This document shows positions 42,206-51,295 of a DNA stretch of 64,000 nt, piece after piece; within the stretch, counting starts at the first letter, position 1; the number at the start of each line of letters is the position of its first letter. Source of the DNA: Fundicoccus sp052116145 (lineage in GTDB: Bacteria; Bacillota; Bacilli; Lactobacillales; Aerococcaceae); NCBI RefSeq assembly GCF_052116145.1, contig NZ_JBQKLQ010000008.1:62001-126000 (forward strand), given 5' to 3'. The translations under genes were made by a program, and so were the position numbers. The notes under the pieces are model-generated. The model was given only the letters and a program-made list of their open reading frames with translations, made no database searches and had not been told where the DNA came from.

Positions 42206-44209
42206 TTATTTTTTAAATGCATCTGTATAAACTTTTGTGATGTTTTCTGCTGTGAAACCAAAATCTGGTAGAACGTCTTTTTCAGGTGCAGATTTACCGA
42301 ATGTATCAATTCCGTAAGTTACTCCATCAAGCCCTACATATTTAGCCCAACCAAAAGTTGATCCCATTTCTACTGATAAACGGTTACGAACTGCGTTTGG
42401 AAGAACAGATTCTTTGTATTCTGCAGATTGCTCATCGAACAAGTTCGTTGCAGGCATTGAAACTACTGATACATCGATTCCTTGTTCTTTTAATTTAGCT
42501 TGTGTTTCAACTGCTAATGAAACCTCAGATCCTGCTGCAATTAAGATACCTTCTGGTGTCTCAGCTTCAGATGGTGAAATCACATACCCACCTTTACGTA
42601 CGCCTTCTTCAGCAAGTTTATTAGAGTTTGGCAAAACAGGTACGTTTTGACGAGTTAAAACTAACATTGTTGGACGAGTTTGAGACTCTAATGCAATTTT
42701 CCAAGAGACGAATGTTTCATTCACATCTGCTGGACGCAAAACATTTAAGTTAGGCATCGCGCGGAAAGCGGCTAATTGCTCGATAGGTTCATGGGTCGGT
42801 CCATCTTCTCCAACAGCGATTGAATCGTGAGTCATTACATAAGTAACTGGTAATTCAGAAATTGCTGACAAACGCACAGCTGCTTTCAAGTAGTCAGTAA
42901 AGACGAAGAAAGTCCCTCCGTAAATTCTGTTACCACCATGTAAAGTTGCACCGTTCATCATTGCTGCCATTGCAAATTCACGAACACCGAACCAAATGTT
43001 ACGGCCATCGCGCGATTCAGGCATGAAGTCTTCTGATGAGTTGTTCATCGTTTTGTTTGATCCAGATAAGTCAGCTGATCCGCCCCAGAAGAATGGAACT
43101 TTTTCTGCGATGGCTTGGATTGCTTTACTACTTGAGTTACGAGTCGCATCTGCCTTTGTATCTACATCAGCAAATGTTAATAATTCATCGTAATCAGCGG
43201 GTAATTGACCTGAGAAAGCAAATTTTAAAGCGTCTGCTTTTTCTGGCTCAGCTGCAGCGTAAGCATCAAATGCTTTTTCCCACTCAGCATGTGCTTGTTG
43301 GCCTCGTTGAGTTACTTTTTCTGAGAATAATTCAGCGGCTTCTGTTGGAACAGAGAATGCTTCATGTTCCCAACCGTAAACACCTTTAGTAACTGTCCAG
43401 TTGTCAGCTCCTAATGGGTTTCCGTGAACATTCGCCGTTCCCTGTTGCGGTGAACCGTAGCCAATAACTGTCTTAATTTCAATTAGTGTTGGTTGTTCAG
43501 CATGAGCTTTGGCTGCTTCGATTGCGTCAGAAATTTCATTTAAGTTATTTCCATCTTCAACGCGTAAATAATGCCAGCCTTGTGCTTCGAAACGACCTTT
43601 AACGTCTTCAACGAAAGCTTGATCTAAATCGCCATCTAATGAGATGTCGTTTGAATCATATAAAACAACTAGTTTACCTAATTTTTGTTTACCAGCAAAT
43701 GAAACAGCTTCATATGAAATACCTTCCATTAAATCTCCGTCACCTACTAAAGCGTATGTATAGTGATCAATAATTTCATGTTCTGGTGTGTTATATAAAG
43801 CAGCAGAATGAGTTTCTGCCATTGCCATACCTACAGCTTGAGCGATCCCTTGTCCTAAAGGACCAGTTGTTGCTTCAACACCATCTGTATGTGTCACTTC
43901 AGGATGTCCTGGTGTCGCACTATTCAATTGACGGAAATTCTTTAGGTCTTCGATTGATAGGTTAAATCCTGCTGTATGTAACAAGCTATACAGTAAAGCA
44001 GAACCGTGTCCTGCAGATAATACAAAACGGTCGCGGTTAATCCACTTCGACTGTTTAGGGTTAATATTTAAATGTCCTGCCCACAATGCATATGCCATTG
44101 GTGCTGCACCCATCGGTAAACCTGGGTGTCCTGAGTTAGCTTGTTCTACTTGGTCAACACTCAACGCACGTAAAGTGTTAACAGCAATGATATCTTTTTC
44201 GTTAAACAT
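42206..44209 (-). CDS. tkt: Transketolase
   Basis: Transketolase moves two-carbon units between sugar phosphates in the pentose phosphate pathway with thiamine diphosphate. The 667-residue protein has the N-terminal GHPGLPMGAAPMAYALW, the ThDP motif GDGDLMEGISYEA near 150, the pyrimidine domain with HDSIAVGEDGPTHEPIEQL (about 460-480) and a C-terminal domain. The ATG at 44209 follows GGGGGA. An in-frame ATG at 44239 is rejected. It stands alone. Confidence 0.95.
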   Translation of the reverse strand: MFNEKDIIAVNTLRALSVDQVEQANSGHPGLPMGAAPMAYALWAGHLNINPKQSKWINRDRFVLSAGHGSALLYSLLHTAGFNLSIEDLKNFRQLNSATPGHPEVTHTDGVEATTGPLGQGIAQAVGMAMAETHSAALYNTPEHEIIDHYTYALVGDGDLMEGISYEAVSFAGKQKLGKLVVLYDSNDISLDGDLDQAFVEDVKGRFEAQGWHYLRVEDGNNLNEISDAIEAAKAHAEQPTLIEIKTVIGYGSPQQGTANVHGNPLGADNWTVTKGVYGWEHEAFSVPTEAAELFSEKVTQRGQQAHAEWEKAFDAYAAAEPEKADALKFAFSGQLPADYDELLTFADVDTKADATRNSSSKAIQAIAEKVPFFWGGSADLSGSNKTMNNSSEDFMPESRDGRNIWFGVREFAMAAMMNGATLHGGNRIYGGTFFVFTDYLKAAVRLSAISELPVTYVMTHDSIAVGEDGPTHEPIEQLAAFRAMPNLNVLRPADVNETFVSWKIALESQTRPTMLVLTRQNVPVLPNSNKLAEEGVRKGGYVISPSEAETPEGILIAAGSEVSLAVETQAKLKEQGIDVSVVSMPATNLFDEQSAEYKESVLPNAVRNRLSVEMGSTFGWAKYVGLDGVTYGIDTFGKSAPEKDVLPDFGFTAENITKVYTDAFKK

Positions 44210-44328
44210 AATTTTCCCCCTTCTATCTTTCCACATCATTATAACATGTTCAATCCATTAAGTTAATCATTTTTTGACATTTGCCATACCTTTCGACAAA
44301 TTCCAAAAGATGGCGTTTAGTTTAGTTT

Positions 44329-45174
44329 TTAGAATTCAGCTTCAGATGTCTCATCTAGTTCGTGTCGATATTTTTTCATTACTTCAGCAAATATTTCAGC
44401 AGAAGTTGGTGGCGTGTAAGTAATAGCATTTGCTCCGGCTTCAATCGTTGCTGTGATATCTTCTCCTGATGGTCCCCCTGTTGCGATGATTGGAACCTCA
44501 GGTCCAACTGTATCGCGGATATGTTTCACTAAAGCAACTGTCTCTGCGCCACCTGATATATTTAATATATCTGCTCCCGCTTTTAATTTGGACATGAAAT
44601 CATCATGGAAACTAGAAATGGTGGCAATCAAAGGAATATCAATCGTTTTATTAATTTCTTCTATCACTTCGCTTTTCATTGGTGAATTGACGACTACACC
44701 ATAAGCCCCCATAATTTCTGCTTGGAAGGCTAGCTGAACACTTCGCTGACCAGTTGTTGTTCCTCCACCAACGCCTGCAAATACCGGAACTGATGATGAA
44801 TTAATCACTGCTTGCGTAATGGTGCCTTGTGGCGTAAAAGGATAAACCGCCATAACTGATTGAGCATTACTATTACGAATCACTGCAACATCCGTTGTAA
44901 ATAATAAAGATTTAATCCGGCTTCCAAAAATCATAATACCTGACGCCTCGTAGATTTCTTTAGGGACTTCTACAATTCGCCCTCTTAACTGCGATGTATA
45001 CTCAGGTACTTGTTTACGCCTAGGTTTACTAATGTTTGTTAATACAACATGTTGCTCGTTATGTTCATCAATTTCAGTTGTTACTGCTTGATAAGGGTTG
45101 ATATTATAATCAAATTGTTCTATTTTGATTTTATCAACGTTTACTTCTTCTTGCTTAATCTCATCTTTTGACAT
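44329..45174 (-). CDS. TIM-barrel-like protein, function unknown
   Basis: The 281-residue protein has an N-terminal extension (about 60 residues, many Lys/Glu) and then alternating strands and helices in beta/alpha barrel order: MIFGSRIKSLLFTTDVAVI, VFAGVGGGTTTGQRSVQLAF, YGVVVNSPM, IPLIATISSFHDDF, ILNISGGAETVALVKHIRD and IIATGGPSGEDITATIEAGA. The last has the look of a phosphate-binding site of flavin or sugar-phosphate enzymes. I could not place it in a family with confidence. The ATG has GGGGGA upstream. It lies alone between transketolase and the fumarase gene. Confidence 0.6.
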   Translation of the reverse strand: MSKDEIKQEEVNVDKIKIEQFDYNINPYQAVTTEIDEHNEQHVVLTNISKPRRKQVPEYTSQLRGRIVEVPKEIYEASGIMIFGSRIKSLLFTTDVAVIRNSNAQSVMAVYPFTPQGTITQAVINSSSVPVFAGVGGGTTTGQRSVQLAFQAEIMGAYGVVVNSPMKSEVIEEINKTIDIPLIATISSFHDDFMSKLKAGADILNISGGAETVALVKHIRDTVGPEVPIIATGGPSGEDITATIEAGANAITYTPPTSAEIFAEVMKKYRHELDETSEAEF

Positions 45175-45328
45175 CGAAATTCCCCCTTTACTTGTCTGTT
45201 TAATATTAACGAATATCCAGTCGAATATCTATTAGAACGATACCAACTTAGAAAATGGGATAGCTTTGAGAGTTTTGATGCCCTCTCTTAGATCGTTGAA
45301 TTGTCTCTTTATAAAAATAATCGATACA

Positions 45329-46684
45329 TCAGATCATTTTATCCACATCTAGCCAATTATCTAAATCAGCTGCATTTGCATATTCTAGTGCCATAGCCGC
45401 TTCTTTTAATGTCAGTTCATTAATAAACGCATATTGAGCAATTTTAGCAGCCTTCTCGTAACCGATATATGGCGTTAAGTTCGTGACCAGCATTAATGAA
45501 GAGTTTACCCAGTCAGTCATTTGGTCGTCATTGACCTGGATACCTACTAAACATTTTTCTCTAAATGATTGCATCGCGTCTGACAACAGTGTGACAGATT
45601 GTAAAAAATTATAGATAATCACAGGTTTATAAACATTCAACTCAAAATTCCCTTGGCTTGCAGCCATTTGAATAGTCACATCATTACCCATGACTTGAGT
45701 GACAACCATCGTTAAAGCTTCGGCTTGAGTTGGATTAACCTTCCCTGGCATAATCGAACTTCCTGGTTCATTAGTCGGTAAGGTAAGTTCACCCAATCCA
45801 CCTCGAGGGCCGCTCGCTAACCAACGGATGTCATTAGCAATCTTCATTAAATCAGCAGATAATGCTCGCAAAGTGCCATGGACTACTGACAGTGGCTGAT
45901 GACTCGTTAAAGCTAGAAATTTATTAGGCTCGCTAACGAATGGATAACCCGTCATACTAGCCAATTCCATCGAAACGCTCTCTCCGAAATTAGCCGAGGC
46001 ATTCAGTCCTGTTCCAACGGCTGTCCCTCCAATTGCCAGTTTTAATAAACGTTCATTATTTGAGCGAATCATATCAAGGCTACCCTCTATCATTCCTTTC
46101 CAACCACTCACTTCTTGTCCAAACGTAATCGGTGTAGCATCTTGTAAGTGAGTGCGACCTAACTTAATTTTATCGATCGTCCGTCGCATCCAGATATCTA
46201 ACTCACTTATCCATGCTTCTAATTCTGGCAATAGTCTTTTTGTCACCTGAGAGTATGCTGCCATATGCATGGCAGTAGGAAATACATCATTCGAACTTTG
46301 CGAAAGATTAACATGATCATTCGGATGAATGGCTAATTCTTTAGACGTTAAATGAGCGATAACTTCATTAACATTCATATTCGTTTGCGTCCCACTCCCC
46401 GTTTGCCATACTGACAGGGGAAAATTCTCCGTGGTCATTTCAGAAGTTTCTTGTAAGTTTTGACAGACCTCTTGAATACTTTCACTGATATCTTTCGAAA
46501 GCTTCCCTTCTTTTTGATTCACTACCGCGCAAGCTTGCTTAATTTGAATTAAAGCTTTAATAACTGGTAATGGCATTTTTTCATCACCAATTTTAAAATT
46601 TTCTAAACTCCTTTGCGTTTGAGCGCCCCATTTAGCCTCTTTAGCTACTCTGACTTCACCTAAGGAATCCATTTCTATTCTATC
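45329..46684 (-). CDS. fumC: Class II fumarate hydratase
   Basis: The 451-residue enzyme interconverts fumarate and malate. The catalytic loop motif GSSIMPGKVNPTQAEA is present near 297-312, and other sites include TSGSGTQTN-like WQTGSGTQTNMNVNEV and HPNDHVNLSQSSND. The ATG at 46684 has AAGGAG six bases upstream and overlaps the malic enzyme stop by five bases. An in-frame ATG at 46747 lies inside the upstream gene and is rejected. With malic enzyme it could link pyruvate, malate and fumarate in an organism without a full TCA cycle. Confidence 0.95.
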   Translation of the reverse strand, partial: DRIEMDSLGEVRVAKEAKWGAQTQRSLENFKIGDEKMPLPVIKALIQIKQACAVVNQKEGKLSKDISESIQEVCQNLQETSEMTTENFPLSVWQTGSGTQTNMNVNEVIAHLTSKELAIHPNDHVNLSQSSNDVFPTAMHMAAYSQVTKRLLPELEAWISELDIWMRRTIDKIKLGRTHLQDATPITFGQEVSGWKGMIEGSLDMIRSNNERLLKLAIGGTAVGTGLNASANFGESVSMELASMTGYPFVSEPNKFLALTSHQPLSVVHGTLRALSADLMKIANDIRWLASGPRGGLGELTLPTNEPGSSIMPGKVNPTQAEALTMVVTQVMGNDVTIQMAASQGNFELNVYKPVIIYNFLQSVTLLSDAMQSFREKCLVGIQVNDDQMTDWVNSSLMLVTNLTPYIGYEKAAKIAQYAFINELTLKEAAMALEYANAADLDNWLDVDKMI

Positions 46685-47879
46685 CATGAAAAGCTCCTTC
46701 GCTGGCTTTAGTGGCAACTCCAGTGTCGATTGCTGCTTGAGCGACATACTTAGCCACTTGATTGGCTACGCTTTTATTTAAAGCGTCAGGAATAACGTAT
46801 TCTTCGGATAATTCCTCATCAGTCACCATATCTGCGATGGCTTTGGCTGCCGCAAATTTCATCTCTGGATTAATTGTTGTCGCCCTAACAGATAAGCTTC
46901 CTTTAAAAATACCTGGAAAAGCTAACACATTATTAATCTGGTTTGGAAAATCTGAACGTCCAGTTCCAACAACTTTTGCCCCAGCCTCTTTTGCTTCATG
47001 ATATAAAATCTCCGGTACTGGATTAGCCATTGCAAAGATAATCGCATCGCGATTCATTGCTTTTACCATCTTCTGTGTAACGATTCCACCAATTGATACT
47101 CCGATTAAAACATCCGCCCCTTTTAAGGCTTCAGTTAAATCGCCTACCGTTTGATTTGGATTCGTTCTGCTAGCTAAATCACGTTTGTGATCGATTAGTG
47201 GCGCTTTTCTATCTAAACTTAAAATTCCATGTTCATCACACACAATAACATGTTCAACGCCTAAATCTAATAACATATTAACTATCGCTGTCCCAGCTGC
47301 TCCCGGTCCGTTTAAAACTACTTTGATTTCATTTAATTGTTTATGAACTAACCGTAAACTGTTTAGAATACCTGCTGTAACAACAATCGCAGTTCCATGT
47401 TGGTCATCATGAAAAACAGGTATTGGTAATAAGCTATCTAACCTTTTTTCAATTTCAAAACATCGTGGAGAAGAAATATCTTCTAAATTAATACCGCCAA
47501 ATGTAGGGGCAATATTAATAATGGTTTGAATAATTTCTTCTGTTTCTTTCGTATCTAAACAAATCGGAAAGCCATCTATTCCTGCAAATTCTTTCAAAAG
47601 AATCGCTTTACCTTCCATTACTGGCATGGCTGCTTCAGGACCAATATCACCTAAGCCAAGAACTGCAGTACCGTCCGTAATAACCGCAACAAGATTACCT
47701 TTGGCTGTGTATTTATAAGCATCTTCTTTATTTTCTGCAATTTTTTTGCATGGTTCCGCAACTCCAGGTGTATAAGCTAACGCTAAATCCTCACGTGTAT
47801 TGATCGCTACTTTACTCTCAACTGAAATTTTGCCTTTCTTTTCTTGATGCAAAGCTAAACTTTTCTCTATCATATCCAA
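46680..47879 (-). CDS. NAD(P)-dependent malic enzyme (short bacterial form)
   Basis: The 399-residue enzyme decarboxylates malate to pyruvate. It has LALAYTPGVAEPCK (about 31-44), VPVFHDDQHGTAIV-like PIPVFHDDQHGTAIVVTAG near 153-171, and the Rossmann motif VVLNGPGAAGTAIVNMLLDLG. This length fits the MaeB N-part or ScfA/YtsJ type without a phosphotransacetylase tail. It is first in the operon with fumC, 5-base overlap. The ATG follows AAGGGTG. A cre site lies about 70 bases upstream. Confidence 0.93.
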   Translation of the reverse strand: MDMIEKSLALHQEKKGKISVESKVAINTREDLALAYTPGVAEPCKKIAENKEDAYKYTAKGNLVAVITDGTAVLGLGDIGPEAAMPVMEGKAILLKEFAGIDGFPICLDTKETEEIIQTIINIAPTFGGINLEDISSPRCFEIEKRLDSLLPIPVFHDDQHGTAIVVTAGILNSLRLVHKQLNEIKVVLNGPGAAGTAIVNMLLDLGVEHVIVCDEHGILSLDRKAPLIDHKRDLASRTNPNQTVGDLTEALKGADVLIGVSIGGIVTQKMVKAMNRDAIIFAMANPVPEILYHEAKEAGAKVVGTGRSDFPNQINNVLAFPGIFKGSLSVRATTINPEMKFAAAKAIADMVTDEELSEEYVIPDALNKSVANQVAKYVAQAAIDTGVATKASEGAFHG

Positions 47880-47944
47880 CTATATCACCCTTCTTTAATG
47901 TGTTAATTTCATATTCATTATAACAGAGGTTACTTAAAAATAGA

Positions 47945-47959
47945 TGTATTCGTTTACAT
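47945..47959 (-). promoter_or_regulatory. cre site before the malic enzyme-fumarase operon
   Basis: The minus strand reads ATGTAAACGAATACA, matching WTGNAANCGNWNNCW at every defined position. It lies just upstream of or overlapping the -35 region, about 25 bases before a TATAAT (47922-47917). CcpA control is inferred. Confidence 0.75.
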
Positions 47960-47991
47960 TTTAATAAAAGGATTATCGACACAAAAATAAG

Positions 47992-48032
47992 CTGACTGCT
48001 AGGGTTTATTTCCTTTGCTCATCAGCTCGTTC
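47992..48032 (-). terminator. Terminator of the arsR-type gene
   Basis: On the minus strand AGCTGA pairs with TCAGCT, with a long loop, followed by TATTTTTG. Of moderate strength. Confidence 0.55.
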
Positions 48033-48057
48033 ATTTACTTATTTACTTTAAATGAGT

Positions 48058-48465
48058 TTAGTTATAGACAATCTTAGACTCTTGTGCTAGCATTCTCTTC
48101 TGTCTTACTGTACGACATTCGATGTTTAAATGACTTGCTGTATTAACTAAGTCTGAAATTTCATTGTCTTCTAGTGAATAAATCACACGTTTGCCTTCTT
48201 TTTCTGACTTAATAATACTGTTTTTTCTTAGTGTAATTAAGTGGTGAGACGTTGTTGCTACTGAAGCATCTATAAAACGAGAAATTTCATAGACACATAA
48301 ACGGTCATAGTTCATTAAAACTTCGACAATTTTCACACGATTCAAATCACCTAACACCTTAAAAACGGTTGCCTTACGCTCCAAGTTGGCAGAACTTAAA
48401 ATTTCATTTACTTTATCCATCTCTTGTTCGATCTCATGATCGTTAAGACACTCATAATCAGCCAT
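48058..48465 (-). CDS. ArsR/SmtB-type HTH regulator
   Basis: The 135-residue protein has a winged helix (LERKATVFKVLGDLNRVKIV, then VYEISRFIDASVATTSHHLITLRK) and the recognition helix pattern of ArsR/CadC repressors. Cysteines are at about positions 5, 57 and 117. The single Cys in RLCVYEIS is at the site of the CadC ELCVCDL motif, where two are usual, so a metal ligand role is uncertain. The very AT-rich, near-palindromic stretch before it (48487-48514, alternating TA) could be its operator. No metal transporter gene is adjacent. Confidence 0.82.
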   Translation of the reverse strand: MADYECLNDHEIEQEMDKVNEILSSANLERKATVFKVLGDLNRVKIVEVLMNYDRLCVYEISRFIDASVATTSHHLITLRKNSIIKSEKEGKRVIYSLEDNEISDLVNTASHLNIECRTVRQKRMLAQESKIVYN

Positions 48466-48538
48466 GATGAGCCTCCTTTTTTTATTTTTATATCATATAT
48501 ATTATATATATTCATTCTAATCCCTATGCCATTAACAT

Positions 48539-49297
48539 CTATTGTACCAAGTAAATAGATAAAAAGCCAAGGAAATTTTGAAACACATGGAACACTATAG
48601 CATATTCCAAGCGACGAGACTTCCAGTAAACTAGAGTAATCCCTGCTGATAGGATGAAATATACTACGAAATCTATCCAGTTCGAAGGCCCATGTAGCAA
48701 TGTAAAGAAAACCATTGAAACTAAAGCACCTATCACAGGCAACAAAGAAAACGTATATTTCATTACTAAACCACGACAAACAATCTCTTCAATAATCGGA
48801 GTTAAAATCACGATATTAAAAAACATCGCCAAAGGATGCATTTTTTCAACCATTTTTATGACAGCTTCTTGGTTATCTGCTTGAGTATAATCAGGAACTA
48901 AACGGTCAATTCCTAAGCCAAAGAGCATTTGAATAATCATAAATAGAATGAACAATAAAAATGTAACTAACAAGCCTCGCCAAGTTAACGAGTGAAAAGA
49001 AAATAATTTCATTTTAAATAGTTTGACAATTAAGAGAACAGCAATCACTGTTACTATTGCTTGTAAATGATAGAACAGTTCTGCTTCAGCCATGATGCTC
49101 ATCAAGTCACCAACAGTCGTCAACGAGTCCATTGAAACAGAAGAGTCCATCGCGTCTAATCCGCGATGAACAACTTCTAATTCAAGTAACAGACGAACAT
49201 AAAAATACCCTAGAATAATCAATGGAGCTTTCCACCAACTCCCTTTGACACGATCTTTCCAAGTCGCTGTTAAAGGAACACCTTCGTTACCAAACAT
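48539..49297 (-). CDS. CPBP family intramembrane metalloprotease
   Basis: The 252-residue membrane protein has about seven helices. The CAAX protease/bacteriocin processing motifs are EEIVCRGLVMKYTFS (EExxxR, about 167-181) and FFTLLHGPSN (FxxxH, about 199-208), which form the metal site. Relatives act in bacteriocin self-immunity or protein maturation. None of the associated genes are here. It precedes the arsR-type gene by 73 bases. The ATG at 49297 has a modest GATAAG site only. Confidence 0.87.
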   Translation of the reverse strand: MFGNEGVPLTATWKDRVKGSWWKAPLIILGYFYVRLLLELEVVHRGLDAMDSSVSMDSLTTVGDLMSIMAEAELFYHLQAIVTVIAVLLIVKLFKMKLFSFHSLTWRGLLVTFLLFILFMIIQMLFGLGIDRLVPDYTQADNQEAVIKMVEKMHPLAMFFNIVILTPIIEEIVCRGLVMKYTFSLLPVIGALVSMVFFTLLHGPSNWIDFVVYFILSAGITLVYWKSRRLEYAIVFHVFQNFLGFLSIYLVQ

Positions 49298-49322
49298 AGT
49301 CTATGCCTCACTTATCTTTAAA

Positions 49323-50429
49323 CTACTCCGCTGTCTCTTGAGCTTCAGTACGAATCGTTCTGTACTCAGAAATCACATCAAATCCTACTCTTTCAATAAA
49401 TTCGTCTGCAGTGAACAATTGATCTTCTGTAGGCAGAGGCACTTCAAATTCTTCTAATCGAATGAAGTATTGAATACCTCCGCCTTCTCCAACCAGACCT
49501 AAACCTAATTCTCCTAATTCAAAGTTAAGGGCAATGTTCCCTTGAAAACCAGTAGGAAATTGAGATAATAGGGACTCCAATTCAGGATAGTCTGGAGCAT
49601 GTTTAGTAATGATTTCTCTAAACACTGGTTCAGTTGTTGCGTCTAAGCCGAATACTTGCCCGTCATCAACAGCTACACCTGTTCCTATAACGGCTTCATT
49701 TTGAAGCCATTCAGACATTACAGTCAGTAAGAAATTATCCAAAGCGATTGTTTCATCAAGCACGTCCTGGTAATGCGTTGGTGAGTTTGTTTCCTCAACA
49801 AATTTCCCCATAAATTCATCCATATTCTCTTGACTTATTTGATAGAAATCTTCGATAATTGTTCCAACATGAGCATCAGGATTCGTATTTAAAGCTTCCG
49901 CAGCTAAACTCATTAAATCGTCAATAGACGTAAATGAACGAGCGACTTGCCCCTCTTCAACTGACAGCATGAACATTTCTGGTAAAGTTAAACCGTCTAG
50001 TAAAATCAAATAATAAATATCCTCATCTCGTATATAAGCTCTGGATGATTCATTGAAAACATCTTCTGACACATTTTCAAAAAATGTCACATCAGAGGTA
50101 GTATGCCCTTGCTGAGCCAGAATCGCCTCAACTAAAGAACTTGGTGTGGCAGGATCAATCTCGTTTGTTAAATCGACAGCTGATTCTTCAGAGGTTACTT
50201 CAGAGAAAAGCTCGGTATCCTCAGTCACGGGTGTCTCATTTTCAGGTAAACTTTCCTCTTCTTGTGAAGCTTCTGGTTCTTCGGATTCTTCAGTTGGAAT
50301 AGCCTCTTCGATTTGTTCGATAGGTGAAATGTTTACTCGCTCATCATCTTGAGCTTGAATTAAAGTTGCAGGCTGCACACTCATACTAATCAGTAAAGCA
50401 ATTGATAATCGTTTGAAATAGTTAATCAT
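49323..50429 (-). CDS. Secreted acidic protein of unknown function
   Basis: About 368 residues. A signal peptide (INYFKRLSIALLISMSVQPATLIQAQ in outline, cleavage near IQA-QD) is followed by a Glu/Ser/Thr-rich spacer (residues 30-90, EEPEASQEEESLPENE). A folded helical domain follows (about 95-360), with the ending FTADEFIERVGFDVISEYRT. I do not recognise a family. The ATG at 50429 is favoured because GGAAGGA lies eight bases upstream. The ATG at 50438 overlaps it. It follows the HAD gene with a 5-base gap, so the two are cotranscribed. Confidence 0.68.
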   Translation of the reverse strand: MINYFKRLSIALLISMSVQPATLIQAQDDERVNISPIEQIEEAIPTEESEEPEASQEEESLPENETPVTEDTELFSEVTSEESAVDLTNEIDPATPSSLVEAILAQQGHTTSDVTFFENVSEDVFNESSRAYIRDEDIYYLILLDGLTLPEMFMLSVEEGQVARSFTSIDDLMSLAAEALNTNPDAHVGTIIEDFYQISQENMDEFMGKFVEETNSPTHYQDVLDETIALDNFLLTVMSEWLQNEAVIGTGVAVDDGQVFGLDATTEPVFREIITKHAPDYPELESLLSQFPTGFQGNIALNFELGELGLGLVGEGGGIQYFIRLEEFEVPLPTEDQLFTADEFIERVGFDVISEYRTIRTEAQETAE

Positions 50430-50434
50430 ATCGT

Positions 50435-51148
50435 TCATCCTTCCATTTCGGTGTTTATTTTTTCAATTAACGCTGGGATTTCTTTAAATGACTCGATTAC
50501 ATAATCGGCTGCTGTTAAATGCTCAAGATGACTAGGTTCTAACGCTAAACCGATAGCTGCTCTCGTTAGCTTACCGTATTCCATATCAACACTCGAGTCA
50601 CCTACATAAACCATCTCATCCAAGTCGATTCCATGCTTTTCTTTCAAATCATATAACGCAGAAGGATCTGGTTTGGGTTTAAAGTCATTCGCACTCGCAA
50701 CATAATCGAAATACTTGTTTAGTCCCGTTTTAGTTAAGGTGGCTTCTGTAATTCGGCGGTTATCATTTGTAACCAGACCTAGAAAATATGTTTCTTTTAA
50801 TTCACTTAGAGTGGTTTCAACATGGTTCACAACATTAAGTGATACTTCAGAAGCAGAAATATAATCATAATATAATTGCTCTAATTTCAATTCAATTTCT
50901 GATATAGGTAAAGGAACAACTTCTGATAGGAAAACAGATTGTTCATGAATACTTCCTGCTGCAACCATCGAATTTGGTACAATCTCTGTTGCCTCAACAC
51001 CCATTTTTCTTTTAAATGCCGTTCGTTCTTCTGGGGATAAATTCGTTAACTGCATCATAACGTCCATCGCATGAATGGTAGGTTCATCCCAAGTATTGCC
51101 TAAATCTATAATCGTGCCATCTTTATCGAATATAATCGCTTTTATCAT
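50435..51148 (-). CDS. HAD family phosphatase (phosphoglycolate phosphatase-like)
   Basis: The 237-residue cytosolic hydrolase has motif I IIFDKDGTIIDLGNTW, motif II LVTNDNRR, motif III KPKPDPSALYDL with K, and motif IV VYVGDSSVDMEYGK. The helical cap between motifs I and II places it in the Gph/PpaX-like subgroup. The substrate is not clear from sequence. It overlaps the next signal-peptide gene. Confidence 0.87.
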   Translation of the reverse strand: MIKAIIFDKDGTIIDLGNTWDEPTIHAMDVMMQLTNLSPEERTAFKRKMGVEATEIVPNSMVAAGSIHEQSVFLSEVVPLPISEIELKLEQLYYDYISASEVSLNVVNHVETTLSELKETYFLGLVTNDNRRITEATLTKTGLNKYFDYVASANDFKPKPDPSALYDLKEKHGIDLDEMVYVGDSSVDMEYGKLTRAAIGLALEPSHLEHLTAADYVIESFKEIPALIEKINTEMEG

Positions 51149-51227
51149 GTTCTTATAGCTCCTAGATCCTATTTAGTAAATTTTGACTAGTACCATTGTA
51201 ACATATTCAGCTTCTTGGCTGATTAAA

Positions 51228-51284
51228 AAAACAATCGATCACAGCAATGAATAGTCAGTGCCTTAGCCGATTGTTTTCTATTGC
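51228..51284 (-). terminator. Terminator of the Ser-rich secreted protein gene
   Basis: On the minus strand AAAACAATCG pairs with CGATTGTTTT, with a further inner arm, and is followed by seven T residues. Confidence 0.82.
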
Positions 51285-51295
51285 CTTGATAGGCA

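Noticed and set aside
48408..48779. Minus-strand ORF overlapping the arsR and CPBP genes
   Set aside because: It is a different frame through two good genes and has no domain or ribosome site.
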